A stretch of DNA of 64,000 bases from Pseudoduganella plicata (GCF_004421005.1 NZ_CP038026.1:1736001-1800000); one strand, 5' to 3'. Shown: positions 51,236 through 60,724, counted from the first letter of the stretch. The notes: generated by a model not told the origin, from the sequence alone. Numbers and translations: made by a program.

Positions 51236-51805
51236 ATGGCAACAGACAAAGAACTCTCCGACTTTCTCGAAAGCGTCGAGCGGCGTGCCTTCAAGCAGGC
51301 GGTGTATGCGGTGCGCAGGGACGAAGTGGCGCTCGACATCGTACAGGACGCGATGATCAAGCTGGCCGAGAAGTATGGCGACAAGCCCGCAGCGGAGCTG
51401 CCCATGCTGTTCCAGCGCATCTTGCAGAACACGATCCTTGACTTCTTCCGGCGCGAGAAAGTGCGCAATACCTGGGTCAGCCTGTTTTCCGGGCTGGGTA
51501 ATTCCCGGGAAGAAAATGAAGATTTTGATATACTGGAATCCTACGAGGCCGAACACGGCACCCAGGCAGCCGAATCCAGCGCCGACCAGGTCGAGCGCAT
51601 GCAGGTACTCCAGGTGATCGACGATGAAGTACAAAAGCTGCCGGCGCGTCAACGCGAAGCATTCCTTATGCGTTACTGGCAGGATATGGATGTGGCAGAG
51701 ACGGCGGCGGCGATGGGATGTTCCGAAGGGAGCGTAAAAACACATTGCTCACGGGCGACTCATACCCTCGCAGCATCGCTCAAAGCCAAGGGAATCAAAC
51801 TATGA
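51236..51805 (+). CDS. RNA polymerase sigma factor, ECF type
   Basis: 189 residues from the ATG at 51236 (MATDKELSDFLESVERRAFK). Region 2 covers FKQAVYAVRRDEVALDIVQDAMIKLAEKY through ILDFFRREKVRNTW (abridged), an acidic linker follows, and region 4 has LPARQREAFLMRYWQDMDVA with helix-turn-helix ETAAAMGCSEGSVKTHCSRA. A DUF3619 gene overlaps its stop as ATGA, as in many Betaproteobacteria, suggesting a sigma/anti-sigma pair. The target promoters are unknown. Confidence 0.93.
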   Translation: MATDKELSDFLESVERRAFKQAVYAVRRDEVALDIVQDAMIKLAEKYGDKPAAELPMLFQRILQNTILDFFRREKVRNTWVSLFSGLGNSREENEDFDILESYEAEHGTQAAESSADQVERMQVLQVIDDEVQKLPARQREAFLMRYWQDMDVAETAAAMGCSEGSVKTHCSRATHTLAASLKAKGIKL

Positions 51806-52206
51806 ACACCGAAGACATCAATTTCGCTTACCGCGTACGTCACGCCCTGAACGAACGGCTGGAAGACCTGCCCGCCTCGACCACGGACCGCCTGGCCGCT
51901 GCCCGCCAGGCCGCGCTGGCGCGCAAGAAAGCTCACGTGGAAGTGCGCGTCACGCGCACCGCGACCGCCACGGCCGGCGGTGGCGGCGGCATGTTTGCGG
52001 ACCCGATCGCCTGGCTCGGCCGTTTCAGCGTCGTACTGCCCCTGCTGCTGGTAGTCGGCGGCATGGTCGGCGTGTATCAGTACGAGCATCAGCAGTCGAT
52101 CGAAGAGCTGGCCGAGCTGGATGCGGCCGTGCTGTCGGACGAACTGCCCCTGTCGGCTTACCTGGACCACGGCTTCAACGCCTATCTTGAAACGCGCGAG
52201 CAATAA
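51802..52206 (+). CDS. DUF3619 membrane protein, probable anti-sigma partner
   Basis: 134 residues from the ATG at 51802, whose bases overlap the sigma stop codon. An N-terminal soluble part (residues 1-65; AYRVRHALNERLEDLPASTTDRLAAARQAAL, abridged) precedes one membrane helix (about 73-91; FSVVLPLLLVVGGMVGVYQY), with a short outside tail. The topology and the overlap with the sigma gene are those of a small anti-sigma factor, but no family ZAS motif is present. Confidence 0.85.
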   Translation: MNTEDINFAYRVRHALNERLEDLPASTTDRLAAARQAALARKKAHVEVRVTRTATATAGGGGGMFADPIAWLGRFSVVLPLLLVVGGMVGVYQYEHQQSIEELAELDAAVLSDELPLSAYLDHGFNAYLETREQ

Positions 52207-52208
52207 GG

Positions 52209-52988
52209 ATGGCGCGTAGGATGGCGCGGATCCCCGGTCGTACCTGGAAGCTGGCCGGCGCCGCGGCGCTGGCGCTTGTCGTCGGTGTCGGCGCCTATGT
52301 CGCACTGCGCGGATCCGGCACGCCCCAGCCCGGCAGCGCCGCATCGGCGGCCTCCATCCCCCTGCTGGCACCGACCGCCGCGGAAATGCGCTGGCAGGAC
52401 CTGACACCGGCACAGCAGCGCGCCCTCGAACCGTTGAAAAAAGGCTGGGATGACCTCGGCCCCGTGCGCAAGCAGAAATGGCTCGAGATCGCGGGCCGCT
52501 TCCACTCGATGAAACCGGCGGAACAGCAGCGCGTGCACGACCGCATGCGCGCTTGGGTCGACCTGACGCCGGAAGAACGCAAGGCCGTGCGCGAGAACTA
52601 CGCGCGGGCGCAGAAGATCATGGGCGGCAAGAAGGCAGCGCAGTGGGAACAGTACCTGCTGCTGCCGGAAGAGGAAAAACGCAAGCTGGCCGACGCCGCC
52701 GCCGCCAAGAAGCCGCAGGCCGCCAAGCCGCCGACTCCAAAACAGAACCTCGTCAGGACGCCGCAACCGATCAAGCAGCATCCGTCCGTGCTGCCGACGG
52801 TGCCGCCGCCACCGGTCGTTGCCGTACCGCCGACGCCGGCGGCGCAGCCTCCGGTCACCCCGACCGCACCCGCTCCCGCATCGCCTGCGGTGCCCGAGAT
52901 CGTCTATCCGCTGGAAGGTGCCGTCACGCCGGCCGCCATGGTGCCGCCGGCGCCGCCCCCTCCCGCCACCACCAATGCCGGCAAATAA
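52209..52988 (+). CDS. DUF3106 protein with Pro-rich tail
   Basis: 259 residues if the ATG at 52209 is used; the ATG at 52221 (MARIPGRTWKL) is equally possible and would shorten it by four. An N-terminal hydrophobic segment (about 14-33) is followed by a DUF3106 region with repeated blocks around WQDLTPAQQRALEPLKKGWDDL and MRAWVDLTPEERKAVRENYA, and then ~85 residues of Ala/Pro/Val repeats. Envelope location is likely; function is unknown. It belongs to the sigma operon. Confidence 0.85.
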   Translation: MARRMARIPGRTWKLAGAAALALVVGVGAYVALRGSGTPQPGSAASAASIPLLAPTAAEMRWQDLTPAQQRALEPLKKGWDDLGPVRKQKWLEIAGRFHSMKPAEQQRVHDRMRAWVDLTPEERKAVRENYARAQKIMGGKKAAQWEQYLLLPEEEKRKLADAAAAKKPQAAKPPTPKQNLVRTPQPIKQHPSVLPTVPPPPVVAVPPTPAAQPPVTPTAPAPASPAVPEIVYPLEGAVTPAAMVPPAPPPPATTNAGK

Positions 52989-53505
52989 TCCGGCAGTGGC
53001 GGGTGTTCCCAGCGTACGCCGTCGCCTGATGTCGATGGTGTACGAACTCCTGCTGGGCTTTGCCGTGCTGTTCCTGCCGTTTCTCGTGTTCGAGATGGTC
53101 GTCAAGGCCAGCCATGCCGAAGTCGTCGAGCACATGCGCCAGGCGCTGGCGTTCCTCGTGCTGGGGGCCTACTTCATCCATCAATGGACCCGCAAGGGCC
53201 AGACCTTGGCCATGCAGACATGGCGCATCCGCGTTGCCATGGCGGACGGCGCTACCGTCACGCCACGCGCCGCGACCGTACGCTACCTGCTGTGCTGGCT
53301 GTGGGTGCTGCCGGCCGCCATCGTCAGCTGGGCGTTCGGGCTGCACCAATGGCATGCGCTGATCGCACTGCTCGTCGGTATCGTGCTGTGGTCCCTCACC
53401 GCCTTCCTCGACCGCGACCGGCAGTTCCTGCATGACAGGATTGCCGGGACGCGGCTGGTGGCGCTGGCGAAGCCTGCCAGGAACGTCAAGGCCAGCGCCG
53501 CGTGA
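52975..53505 (+). CDS. RDD-family integral membrane protein
   Basis: 176 residues from the ATG at 52975, which overlaps the DUF3106 end by 14 bases. The first Arg-Asp pair typical of RDD is replaced by SVRRRLMSMVYELLLGFAVLF. Three to four membrane helices follow, with the family signature GQTLAMQTWRIRV and the terminal LDRDRQFLHDRIAGTRLV. RDD proteins include ion exchangers, but most are uncharacterised. Fourth gene of the sigma operon. Confidence 0.88.
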   Translation: MPANNPAVAGVPSVRRRLMSMVYELLLGFAVLFLPFLVFEMVVKASHAEVVEHMRQALAFLVLGAYFIHQWTRKGQTLAMQTWRIRVAMADGATVTPRAATVRYLLCWLWVLPAAIVSWAFGLHQWHALIALLVGIVLWSLTAFLDRDRQFLHDRIAGTRLVALAKPARNVKASAA

Positions 53506-53517
53506 TGTTGCCGGGTT

Positions 53518-53967
53518 TCATTGCAGCGGTCGCTGTACCGCCGTCTCTTTCGCACTGACCGCTTTCCCATCCGTCGTCGTTGGCACCATCACCGCCAGCG
53601 GCGTCCCGCTCGCCTTGTCCAGCAGCGCCGAGCGCGGCTCATCGTCTTCGAACAGGTGCCGCTCTCCCCACTGCCGCAGTGCGACGATGACTGTGAACAG
53701 ATCGCCCCCCTTTTTCGTCAGTACATATTCCTGGTAGACGCTGCCGTCGGTAGCGGGCTGCAATGACAGGATCCCATGTTCGACCAGCGTGCGCAGCCGG
53801 TCCGCCAGGATATTGCGTGCCATGCCAAGCCGGCGCTGGAAGTCGCTGAAGCGCGCCGCGCCGTCGAAAGCGTCGCGCACGATCAGCATTGACCAGCGGT
53901 CGCCGACGACGTCGAGCGTGCGGGCGACGGGACAGGTTTCGGCATTTGACTCTTTCTTGCGCGGCAT
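53518..53967 (-). CDS. HxlR-family transcriptional regulator
   Basis: 149 residues. The winged-helix domain has the family signature CPVARTLDVVGDRWSMLIVRDA with the conserved N-terminal Cys (here Cys12), then FSDFQRRLGMARNILADRLRTLV as recognition helices and VYQEYVLTKKGGDL as wing. Members of this family often sense aldehydes, quinones or oxidants through that Cys. It is divergent from an MFS exporter gene and likely controls it through the twin operator between them. Confidence 0.93.
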   Translation of the reverse strand: MPRKKESNAETCPVARTLDVVGDRWSMLIVRDAFDGAARFSDFQRRLGMARNILADRLRTLVEHGILSLQPATDGSVYQEYVLTKKGGDLFTVIVALRQWGERHLFEDDEPRSALLDKASGTPLAVMVPTTTDGKAVSAKETAVQRPLQ

Positions 53968-53980
53968 GATGATTCTCCTT

Positions 53981-54038
53981 GTGGTTGCATTTTAAAACCA
54001 ATATGCGTAAGCTTCCAGTGGTTTTGTTTTGCAACCAC
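53981..54038. promoter_or_regulatory. Twin inverted operator between hxlR-type and MFS genes
   Basis: Two 20-bp boxes, 53981-54000 and 54019-54038, are near-perfect inverted copies: outer arms GTGGTTGCA and TGCAACCAC match exactly, and inner arms AAAACCA and TGGTTTT match. Each box is itself a GGTT-N9-AACC dyad. Centre-to-centre spacing is 38 bp. The set fills the space between the divergent starts, as expected for HxlR dimers. Confidence 0.75.
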
Positions 54039-54049
54039 ACGGAGACCCT

Positions 54050-55276
54050 ATGACCCACCTCGCCGCTCCGCCGACAGTCCAGGCCTCGATGCCGTCGGGA
54101 CTGGTCGCGCTGTTCGCCGCCAGCAGCGGCGTCAGCGTCGCCAACGTGTATTACGCGCAGCCATTGCTGGACCTGATGGCGGCGGACTTCGGCATTCCCG
54201 TCGGCGCGGCTGGCGCCATCGTTACCGCGACGCAGGTCGGCAGCGCCCTCGCCCTGCTGCTGCTCGTGCCGCTGGGCGACCGCATGCCGCGACGACGCCT
54301 GATGCTGATGCAGCTGGGTGTCCTGTGCGTCGCATTGCTGTGCGCAGCCAGCGCGCGGTCGGCGGCGTTTCTCGTCGGTGCGATGCTGGTGGTGGGCATG
54401 CTGGGCACCGCCATGACGCAAGGGCTGATCGCGTATGCCGCCACCGCGGCGGCGGCGGGCGAGCGCGGACGAGTCGTCGGCGCGACGCAAGGCGGCGTCG
54501 TCACCGGCCTGCTGCTGGCGCGCGTGCTGGCCGGCGGCATCGCCGACCTGGCCGGCTGGCGGGCGATGTACCTGGTGTCGGCAGCGGCCATGCTGGGCAT
54601 CGGTGTGCTGCTGTGGTGGCGGCTGCCGCCGCAGCCGGCGCCTGTCCGCCCCCTGCCCTACGGCCTGCTGATCCGGTCGATGCTGGCACTGTTGCGCGAC
54701 GAGCGCGTCTTGCAAATACGAGGCGGCATCGCCTTCCTGATGTTTGCCGCCTTCGGCATATTCTGGAGCGCGCTGGTGCTGCCGCTGTCCGCGCCGCCGT
54801 ACGGCATGTCGCATACGGCCATCGGCGCTTTCGGCCTTGCCGGCGTGGTCGGCGTACTGGCCGCCAGCCGGGCCGGCCGGCTGGCGGACCGCGGACTGGG
54901 ACAGCGCACCAGCGGCGCCGCACTGGCGCTGCTCGTGCTGGCCTGGGTGCCGCTCGGGCTGGCGCTGACACCGTCGCTGGCGCTGGGCATGCCGGCGCGG
55001 GTGGCTTTGCTGGCGCTCGGCATTGTCGCCCTGGACCTGGCCGTGCAGGCGCTGCAGGTGCTCAACCAGAGCATGATCTTTGCCGTGCGGCCGGAAGCGC
55101 ACAGCCGCGTGGTCGGCTGTTACATGATGTTTTATGCGGCGGGGAGCGGGCTCGGCGCCGTGGCCGGCACCGCCATGTATGCGGTTGGGGGCTGGGCTGG
55201 CGTTTGCCTGCTGGGTGCCGGGGTCGGTCTGGCCGCGCTGGCGTTCTGGCGGATGACCCGCCATTGGACGGCGTGA
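54050..55276 (+). CDS. MFS transporter, drug/metabolite efflux type
   Basis: 408 residues from the ATG at 54050, with GGAG 6 bases upstream. Twelve predicted helices. The loop 2-3 motif reads VPLGDRMPRRRLMLM and helix 1 contains SVANVYYAQPLLDLMAADFG, a block typical of the NepI/YdhP-like and related efflux group. It is adjacent to and divergent from an HxlR regulator, so substrate-induced export is inferred. Substrate unknown. Confidence 0.9.
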   Translation: MTHLAAPPTVQASMPSGLVALFAASSGVSVANVYYAQPLLDLMAADFGIPVGAAGAIVTATQVGSALALLLLVPLGDRMPRRRLMLMQLGVLCVALLCAASARSAAFLVGAMLVVGMLGTAMTQGLIAYAATAAAAGERGRVVGATQGGVVTGLLLARVLAGGIADLAGWRAMYLVSAAAMLGIGVLLWWRLPPQPAPVRPLPYGLLIRSMLALLRDERVLQIRGGIAFLMFAAFGIFWSALVLPLSAPPYGMSHTAIGAFGLAGVVGVLAASRAGRLADRGLGQRTSGAALALLVLAWVPLGLALTPSLALGMPARVALLALGIVALDLAVQALQVLNQSMIFAVRPEAHSRVVGCYMMFYAAGSGLGAVAGTAMYAVGGWAGVCLLGAGVGLAALAFWRMTRHWTA

Positions 55277-55306
55277 CAGCCTTGCAGCCGGCGCCGGCGC
55301 CACCAC

Positions 55307-55627
55307 ATGACAGGGATGTGGAACGATGACGACAGCCCCAGCGAACCGTTATGCCCCCTGTGCGGCCGCCCGCTCGGCACGGCCAATATCGACCGTCACC
55401 ACCTGGTGCCGCGCACGTTCAAGGGCCGTGCCCAGTTCCCCATCCATAAAATCTGCCACCGCAAGATCCACTCCGTGTTCACGGAGCGCGAGCTGTTCAA
55501 GACGTATCACACGTGGGAAGCGCTGCAGGCGCATGACGAGATCCGCACGTTCATCGACTGGGTCGCGCGCAAGCCGCCGGAGTTTTATACGTCCACCGCA
55601 ACGTCGAATGCGAAGAAGCGGCGGTGA
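55307..55627 (+). CDS. Small HNH-endonuclease-like protein
   Basis: 106 residues (or 103 from the next ATG, 55316); no strong ribosome site separates them. The fold shows a zinc knuckle CPLCGRPL (Cys16, Cys19), DRHHLVPRTFKG with the tandem His31-His32 of an HNH site, and ICHRKIH (Cys50, His51, His55). The C-terminal part, FKTYHTWEALQAHDEIRTFIDWVARKPPEF, is conserved in a family of standalone small proteins (abridged). Whether it cuts DNA is not known. Confidence 0.8.
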   Translation: MTGMWNDDDSPSEPLCPLCGRPLGTANIDRHHLVPRTFKGRAQFPIHKICHRKIHSVFTERELFKTYHTWEALQAHDEIRTFIDWVARKPPEFYTSTATSNAKKRR

Positions 55628-55648
55628 GGGTACTCAACCCCAGAGGCA

Positions 55649-56329
55649 TCAAAACCGCTCGAAGCCCTGCAGATAACGCCACTCGCCAACCGCCAGCCCG
55701 CCCATCGACATCCGGCCGATGCGCAGGCGCTTCAGCGCGACGGGCGTCAGGCCGACAGCCTTGCACATCTTCTCGATCTGGCTGGGCTTCGGCCCCTTCA
55801 TGGCGAAGCGCAGCCGCTGCTCGTTCTGCCAGCTGACCTTCGTGGCGCCCCCGTTCAGTTGCGCCAGCCCATCCTCGACGATGCGGCCGCGCACGTCCAC
55901 GATGATTTCCTGTTCCATGCGCGCGCCCTCTTCCACCAGCTTGCGGGCGATGCGGTAGTCCTGCGTGAAGACGAACAGGCCGCTGGCATCATTATCGAGT
56001 GGCAACGCCGGCGTCAGGTTGTGCAGATGGCGCTTGAGGAAGCGCTCCTTCCGCGCCTGCGCGTTGCGCGCTTCCGGCGTCAGGCACGCCAGCGGATCGG
56101 CACCGGCAGGCTTGTTCAGCATGATCGTCACCGGCTCGATTTCCAGCAAGGTCGCATCCGGTGCCAGCGTCACCGCCTGCTCCGCCGCCACGCGTGCGCC
56201 GGCCTCTTCGACGACGGCGCCATCGACGAGCACGAAGCCGCCCTCGATATACAGCTCCGCCTCGCGGCGGGAACAGGGCAGCATGTCCGCCACCCGTTTC
56301 GAGAGGCGGATCGTGTTTTCGTCGGTCAT
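55649..56329 (-). CDS. rRNA pseudouridine synthase, RsuA/RluF-type with S4 domain
   Basis: 226 residues from the ATG at 56329 (MTDENTIRLSKRVADMLPCS). The long open frame upstream is antisense-like shadow over ltaE and is rejected. An N-terminal S4 RNA-binding domain (CSRREAELYIEGGFVLVDGAV) is followed by the synthase fold with its catalytic Asp in LPLDNDASGLFVFTQD. The rRNA target position is not predictable with confidence; RluF/RluE-like activity is plausible. It starts 2 bases after the ltaE stop. Confidence 0.88.
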   Translation of the reverse strand: MTDENTIRLSKRVADMLPCSRREAELYIEGGFVLVDGAVVEEAGARVAAEQAVTLAPDATLLEIEPVTIMLNKPAGADPLACLTPEARNAQARKERFLKRHLHNLTPALPLDNDASGLFVFTQDYRIARKLVEEGARMEQEIIVDVRGRIVEDGLAQLNGGATKVSWQNEQRLRFAMKGPKPSQIEKMCKAVGLTPVALKRLRIGRMSMGGLAVGEWRYLQGFERF

Positions 56330-56330
56330 A

Positions 56331-57338
56331 TTATTGTTGGAAATAGGTGGAGAACACGTCGGCCACGGTGCGCAGTTGCGCGCGCGTGACGTCGAGGTGG
56401 GTAACAAGGCGCAGGCGCGGCGCCATCGACACGCGGATATCGGCCGCAGCGAGCGCCTGGGCCAAACCGGCGCAGTGCGCGGCCGGCACGTCGACATAGA
56501 AGATGTTCGTTTGCGGCGAGCTGACAGCCAGGCCGTCGATCTTCGCCAGCTCGGCCGCGAGGAAGGCAGCATTGGCGTGATCCTCAGCCAGGCGCTCGAC
56601 GTTGTGCTGCAAGGCGTACAACCCGGCCGCAGCGACGATGCCGGCCTGGCGCATGCCGCCGCCCAGCATCTTGCGCCAGCGCTTGCCCTCTTCGATGAAG
56701 GCGCGCGAGCCGCACAGCACGGAGCCGACCGGCGCGCCCAGCCCTTTCGAGAGGCAGACCGAGACACTGTCGAAGCCGGCGACGGCGTCACACAGGCTGA
56801 CGCCCTGCGCCACGGCCGCGTTGCAGGCGCGCGCGCCGTCCAGGTGCGTCGCCAGCCCGCGCTCGTGCGCCAGCGCGGTCGCCGCCTTCACGTATTCGCG
56901 CGGCAGCACACGGCCGCCGATCGTGTTTTCCAGCGCCAGCAGCCTGGTGCGGGCGAAGTGGAAATCGTGCGGCTTGATCTGCGCGGCGATGTCGGCCAAT
57001 GCCAGCGAGCCGTCCGGCTGGTTCGCAATCGGCTGCGGCTGGATGCTGCCCAGGACCGCCGCGCCGCCGCCTTCGTAGCGGAACGTGTGCGCTTCCTGGC
57101 CGACGAGGTATTCATCGCCGCGGCCGCAATGGGCCAGCAGCGCGATCAGGTTGGTCTGCGTGCCGGACGGCGCGAACAGCGCCGCCTCATAGCCGAACAG
57201 CTCCGCCGCGTGCTCCTGCAGGCGGTTGACGGTGGGGTCGTCGCCATACACGTCGTCGCCGACAGGGGCGGACGCCATCGCGTCGCGCATCGCGGCCGAT
57301 GGCTGCGTTACCGTATCGCTGCGCAGGTCGATCGTCAT
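56331..57338 (-). CDS. ltaE: Low-specificity L-threonine aldolase
   Basis: PLP enzyme cleaving threonine or allo-threonine to glycine and acetaldehyde. 335 residues from the ATG at 57338 ([20 protein letters not shown]). Family blocks include [33 protein letters not shown], and the lysine-bearing [16 protein letters not shown] where Schiff-base Lys sits. [11 protein letters not shown] supplies the PLP-pyridine Asp. Its start overlaps the stop of the preceding methyltransferase gene as ATGA. Confidence 0.95.
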   Translation of the reverse strand: MTIDLRSDTVTQPSAAMRDAMASAPVGDDVYGDDPTVNRLQEHAAELFGYEAALFAPSGTQTNLIALLAHCGRGDEYLVGQEAHTFRYEGGGAAVLGSIQPQPIANQPDGSLALADIAAQIKPHDFHFARTRLLALENTIGGRVLPREYVKAATALAHERGLATHLDGARACNAAVAQGVSLCDAVAGFDSVSVCLSKGLGAPVGSVLCGSRAFIEEGKRWRKMLGGGMRQAGIVAAAGLYALQHNVERLAEDHANAAFLAAELAKIDGLAVSSPQTNIFYVDVPAAHCAGLAQALAAADIRVSMAPRLRLVTHLDVTRAQLRTVADVFSTYFQQ

Positions 57339-58237
57339 GGCGCGCTTTCCGCAGCCTGCGCCTGCTCGGCATAGAAGCGGTTGCCCAGCTCCTCCAGCCC
57401 GACCGTCTGCAGCACTTCCTGCAGCCGCTCGGTGGGACGGCGGCGCGGCAGGTTCTTGTACGTCGCGACGATCAGCTCGTTCTTCATCGAGTGCTCCCAG
57501 CCCACCAGTTCCGTCACGTTGACCTGGTAGCCGTGCGCTTCGAGCTGCAGGCAGCGCAGCACGTTGGTCACCTGGCTGCCGAATTCGCGCGTGTGGATCG
57601 GGTGGCGCCAGATTTCCGTCAGCGCGCTCCTGCCCAGGTCCTTGCCCTTGTTCTTGCGCAGCACGGACGCCACTTCGGCCTGGCAGCAAGGCACCAGCAC
57701 CATGTGTTTCGCATGCTTCTTCAGCGCGAAGTCGATGGCGTCGTCGGTGGCCGTGTTACAGGCATGCAGTGCCGTGACGATATCGACTTGTTCCGGCAGT
57801 TCGGCGGACGTCGTCGATTCGGCTACGGACAGCGGCAGGAACGACATGCCGGGGAAGTCGAACTTCGCGGCCAGCTCGCGCGAGCGCTGCACCAGCTCGT
57901 CGCGCGTCTCGATGCCGTAGATATGGGAATCGTCGTGCAGGCTCTTGAAGAACAGGTCGTAGAGGATGAAGCCCAGGTACGACTTGCCGGCGCCATGGTC
58001 GACCAGCGACACGGAACCCTTCTCACTGCGTACGTCCTGCAGCAGCGGCTCGATGAACTGGTACAGGTGATACACCTGCTTGAGCTTGCGGCGGCTGTCC
58101 TGATTGAGCTTGCCGTCGCGCGTGAGGATGTGCAGCTCCTGCAGCAGCGCGACAGACTGGCCCGGACGGATCTCGGGGATGTCGGACACGGTCGTCGGCA
58201 GCGACGCCGCCTTGGCATCGGCTTTATTGCGCTTCAT
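57335..58237 (-). CDS. SAM-dependent methyltransferase, METTL25-like
   Basis: 300 residues with a class I methyltransferase core: motif I region [20 protein letters not shown], motif [22 protein letters not shown], and [20 protein letters not shown] with the catalytic-strand acid. A Cys/Gln-rich [17 protein letters not shown] block follows. Proteins of this type, related to eukaryotic METTL25/RRNAD1-like methyltransferases, are uncharacterised; RNA or protein substrates are possible. It overlaps iscX by 14 bases and ltaE by 4, so it is co-translated between them. Confidence 0.8.
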   Translation of the reverse strand: MKRNKADAKAASLPTTVSDIPEIRPGQSVALLQELHILTRDGKLNQDSRRKLKQVYHLYQFIEPLLQDVRSEKGSVSLVDHGAGKSYLGFILYDLFFKSLHDDSHIYGIETRDELVQRSRELAAKFDFPGMSFLPLSVAESTTSAELPEQVDIVTALHACNTATDDAIDFALKKHAKHMVLVPCCQAEVASVLRKNKGKDLGRSALTEIWRHPIHTREFGSQVTNVLRCLQLEAHGYQVNVTELVGWEHSMKNELIVATYKNLPRRRPTERLQEVLQTVGLEELGNRFYAEQAQAAESAP

Positions 58238-58418
58238 CGATCCACGCCTGCTGGATGCCTTCCAGGATCTTTTCGCCGCCGCGCTTGTGGTCGTCGTCGA
58301 ATCCTTCCAGCGTCACGACCCAGTGGTGCAGGTCCGTGAAGCGGATCGACGCAGGGTCGATGTCCGGATATTTGTCGTACAGTGCTTCGGCGATTGCGGT
58401 GATGTCGGTCCACTTCAT
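58224..58418 (-). CDS. iscX: Fe-S assembly protein IscX
   Basis: 64-residue acidic helical protein that binds IscS and iron as a modulator of cluster assembly. The start is the ATG at 58418 (MKWTDITAIAEALYDKYPDI). Family residues include DPASIRFTDLHHWVVTLEGF and the end [11 protein letters not shown]. Last gene of the isc operon, 10 bases after fdx, and overlaps the downstream methyltransferase start. Confidence 0.95.
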   Translation of the reverse strand: MKWTDITAIAEALYDKYPDIDPASIRFTDLHHWVVTLEGFDDDHKRGGEKILEGIQQAWIDEAQ

Positions 58419-58428
58419 GGCACGTCCT

Positions 58429-58770
58429 TCAGTGGCTGCCTTCGCTGGCGTGGTTGATCGTGTATTTCGGGATCTCGACGACGAGATCTTCATCGGCCAC
58501 GATCGCCTGGCACGACAGGCGCGACTGCGCTTCCAGGCCCCATGCCTTGTCCAGCAGGTCTTCCTCCGTATCGGTCGCCTCGTTCAGCGACGCGAACCCT
58601 TCGCGCACGATCACGTGGCAGGTGGTGCAGGCGCACGATTTTTCGCAGGCGTGTTCGATATGGATGTCGTTTTCCAACAGGACGTCGCAGACGGACTTGC
58701 CTGCCTCCGTTTCGATGACGGCACCTTCGGGGCACAGCTTGGCGTGGGGCAGGATGACGATTTGTGGCAC
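58429..58770 (-). CDS. fdx: ISC-type [2Fe-2S] ferredoxin
   Basis: 113-residue adrenodoxin-type ferredoxin that donates electrons in iron-sulfur cluster assembly. Cluster ligands are Cys42, Cys48 and Cys51 (in ACEKSCACTTC) and Cys87 (in RLSCQAI). It starts MPQIVILPHAKLCPEG. It lies 36 bases after hscA within the isc operon. Confidence 0.97.
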   Translation of the reverse strand: MPQIVILPHAKLCPEGAVIETEAGKSVCDVLLENDIHIEHACEKSCACTTCHVIVREGFASLNEATDTEEDLLDKAWGLEAQSRLSCQAIVADEDLVVEIPKYTINHASEGSH

Positions 58771-58806
58771 TTGTTACCTCGGTTATCTTGTTTTGTTGTG
58801 GGCGGC

Positions 58807-60687
58807 TCAGGCCACCTGGTCCAGCGTGCGGCCGGCCAGCGCGCTGCGCACACTGCGGTCCATGCGGCGCGACGCGAATTCCTCGGTGCCGTGCGCCAGC
58901 GCTTCCACCGCTGCCTTGACGGCCAGATGGTCGACGGTGCCGGCCTGCGATTGCGCCAGGATCTCGCGGGTATGGATCATCAACAGGTCCACGGCCGTGC
59001 GTTCCTCGTTCGACAGCAGCGCCGCATCCTCGTCCAGCGCGGCCTGCGTGGCCAGCAGGATGCGTTCAGCTTCCACCTGTTCTTCGCGCAGTGCGCGCGC
59101 CTTCATGTCCACTTCGGCGGACGTGTACGAATCCTGCAGCATGCGCGCCACGTCGTCGTCGGCCAGGCCATACGACGGCTTGACGGTGATCGACGCTTCC
59201 ACGTTCGAGCGCAGCTCGCGCGCCGAAACGGACAGCAGGCCATCGGCATCGACCTGGTACGTGATGCGGATGCGCGCCGCGCCGGCCGCCATCGGCGGAA
59301 TGCCGCGCAGCTCGAAGCGCGCCAGCGAACGGCAGTCCGTCACCAGTTCGCGCTCGCCCTGCAGCACGTGCACGGCCAGCGCCGTCTGGCCGTCCTTGAA
59401 CGTCGTGAACTCCTGCGCGCGGGCGCATGGAATCGTCGAATTACGCGGGATGATCTTCTCGACCAGGCCGCCCATCGTCTCGATGCCCAGCGACAGCGGG
59501 ATCACGTCCAGCAGCAGCCAGTCGTCGCCCGGCGCGCGGTTGCCGGCCAGCAGATTGGCCTGGATGGCCGCGCCCAGCGCCACGACCTTGTCCGGGTCGA
59601 TGTTCGCGTGCGGGATCGTGTGGAAGTAGTCGCCCATGGCGCGCTGCACGTGTGGCATGCGCGTGGCCCCGCCGACCATGACGACGCCGTCGATATCGTC
59701 CGGGTCGATGTTCGCGTCGCGCAGTGCCTTTTTGACGGCGTTCATCGTCTTGGCGACGAGGTGCTTCGTGATCTCGGCAAACTTCTCGGCCGTGACTTTA
59801 AGGTGCACTTCATCGCCCGACGACAGGATCGCGTCGACTGTCACTTCGGCCTTCGTGGACAGCAGTTCCTTCGCCTCGCGGGCTTTTACCATCAGCACGG
59901 CCGTGTCCTCGTCGTTCAGCGGCGCCAGCTTTTCCTGCTCGTGGATCCAGCAGAACAGGCGGTGGTCGAAATCGTCGCCGCCCAATGCGGAGTCGCCGCC
60001 GGTGGACAGCACTTCGAACACGCCCTTGGACAGTTTCAGGATCGAGATGTCGAACGTGCCGCCACCCAGATCATAGACGGCGAACAGGCCTTCGGAGCCG
60101 TTATCGAGGCCATAGGCGATGGCGGCGGCCGTCGGCTCGGACAGCAGGCGCAGCACGTTCAGGCCGGCCAGCTGGGCTGCGTCCTTCGTGGCCTGGCGCT
60201 GCGCGTCGTCGAAATAGGCAGGGACCGTGATGACGGCGCCGACCAGGTCGTCGCCCAGTGCATCTTCCGCGCGCTGGCGCAGTGTGGCCAGGATCTGGGC
60301 GGAGGTCTCGACGGGGCTCTTCACGCCGGCGACGGTGCGGATCTGCACCATGCCGGGACCGTCGACGAAATCATATGGCAGGTTTTCCGCGTAGGCGATG
60401 TCCTTCAGGCCACGGCCCATGAAGCGCTTGACGGAGACGATCGTGTTTTTCGGGTCGGTGGTCTGCTCGGCCTGCGCCTTGCAGCCGATATGCGCGTGCC
60501 CGTTGGGCAGGTAGCGCACGACGGACGGCAGCAGCGCGCGGCCCTCCTCGTCGTTCAGCACTTCGGGAATGCTGCTGCGCACGGTGGCGACCAGCGAGTT
60601 CGTCGTGCCAAGGTCGATGCCCACGGCCAGCCGATGCTGGTGCGGCGCCGTCGACATGCCCGGTTCGGAAATTTGCAGAAGAGCCAT
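58807..60687 (-). CDS. hscA: Fe-S protein assembly chaperone HscA (Hsp70 class)
   Basis: Specialised Hsp70 that acts with HscB to release clusters from IscU. 626 residues beginning [10 protein letters not shown]. ATPase landmarks are [16 protein letters not shown] (phosphate 1), [15 protein letters not shown] (phosphate 2) and [14 protein letters not shown] (adenosine). The substrate-binding domain follows the linker [17 protein letters not shown] and ends with a helical lid. It lies 37 bases after hscB. Confidence 0.97.
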   Translation of the reverse strand: MALLQISEPGMSTAPHQHRLAVGIDLGTTNSLVATVRSSIPEVLNDEEGRALLPSVVRYLPNGHAHIGCKAQAEQTTDPKNTIVSVKRFMGRGLKDIAYAENLPYDFVDGPGMVQIRTVAGVKSPVETSAQILATLRQRAEDALGDDLVGAVITVPAYFDDAQRQATKDAAQLAGLNVLRLLSEPTAAAIAYGLDNGSEGLFAVYDLGGGTFDISILKLSKGVFEVLSTGGDSALGGDDFDHRLFCWIHEQEKLAPLNDEDTAVLMVKAREAKELLSTKAEVTVDAILSSGDEVHLKVTAEKFAEITKHLVAKTMNAVKKALRDANIDPDDIDGVVMVGGATRMPHVQRAMGDYFHTIPHANIDPDKVVALGAAIQANLLAGNRAPGDDWLLLDVIPLSLGIETMGGLVEKIIPRNSTIPCARAQEFTTFKDGQTALAVHVLQGERELVTDCRSLARFELRGIPPMAAGAARIRITYQVDADGLLSVSARELRSNVEASITVKPSYGLADDDVARMLQDSYTSAEVDMKARALREEQVEAERILLATQAALDEDAALLSNEERTAVDLLMIHTREILAQSQAGTVDHLAVKAAVEALAHGTEEFASRRMDRSVRSALAGRTLDQVA

Positions 60688-60724
60688 GTGAAACCTGTTG
60701 TTGTTTTAGGCTGCGATCGGGCGC

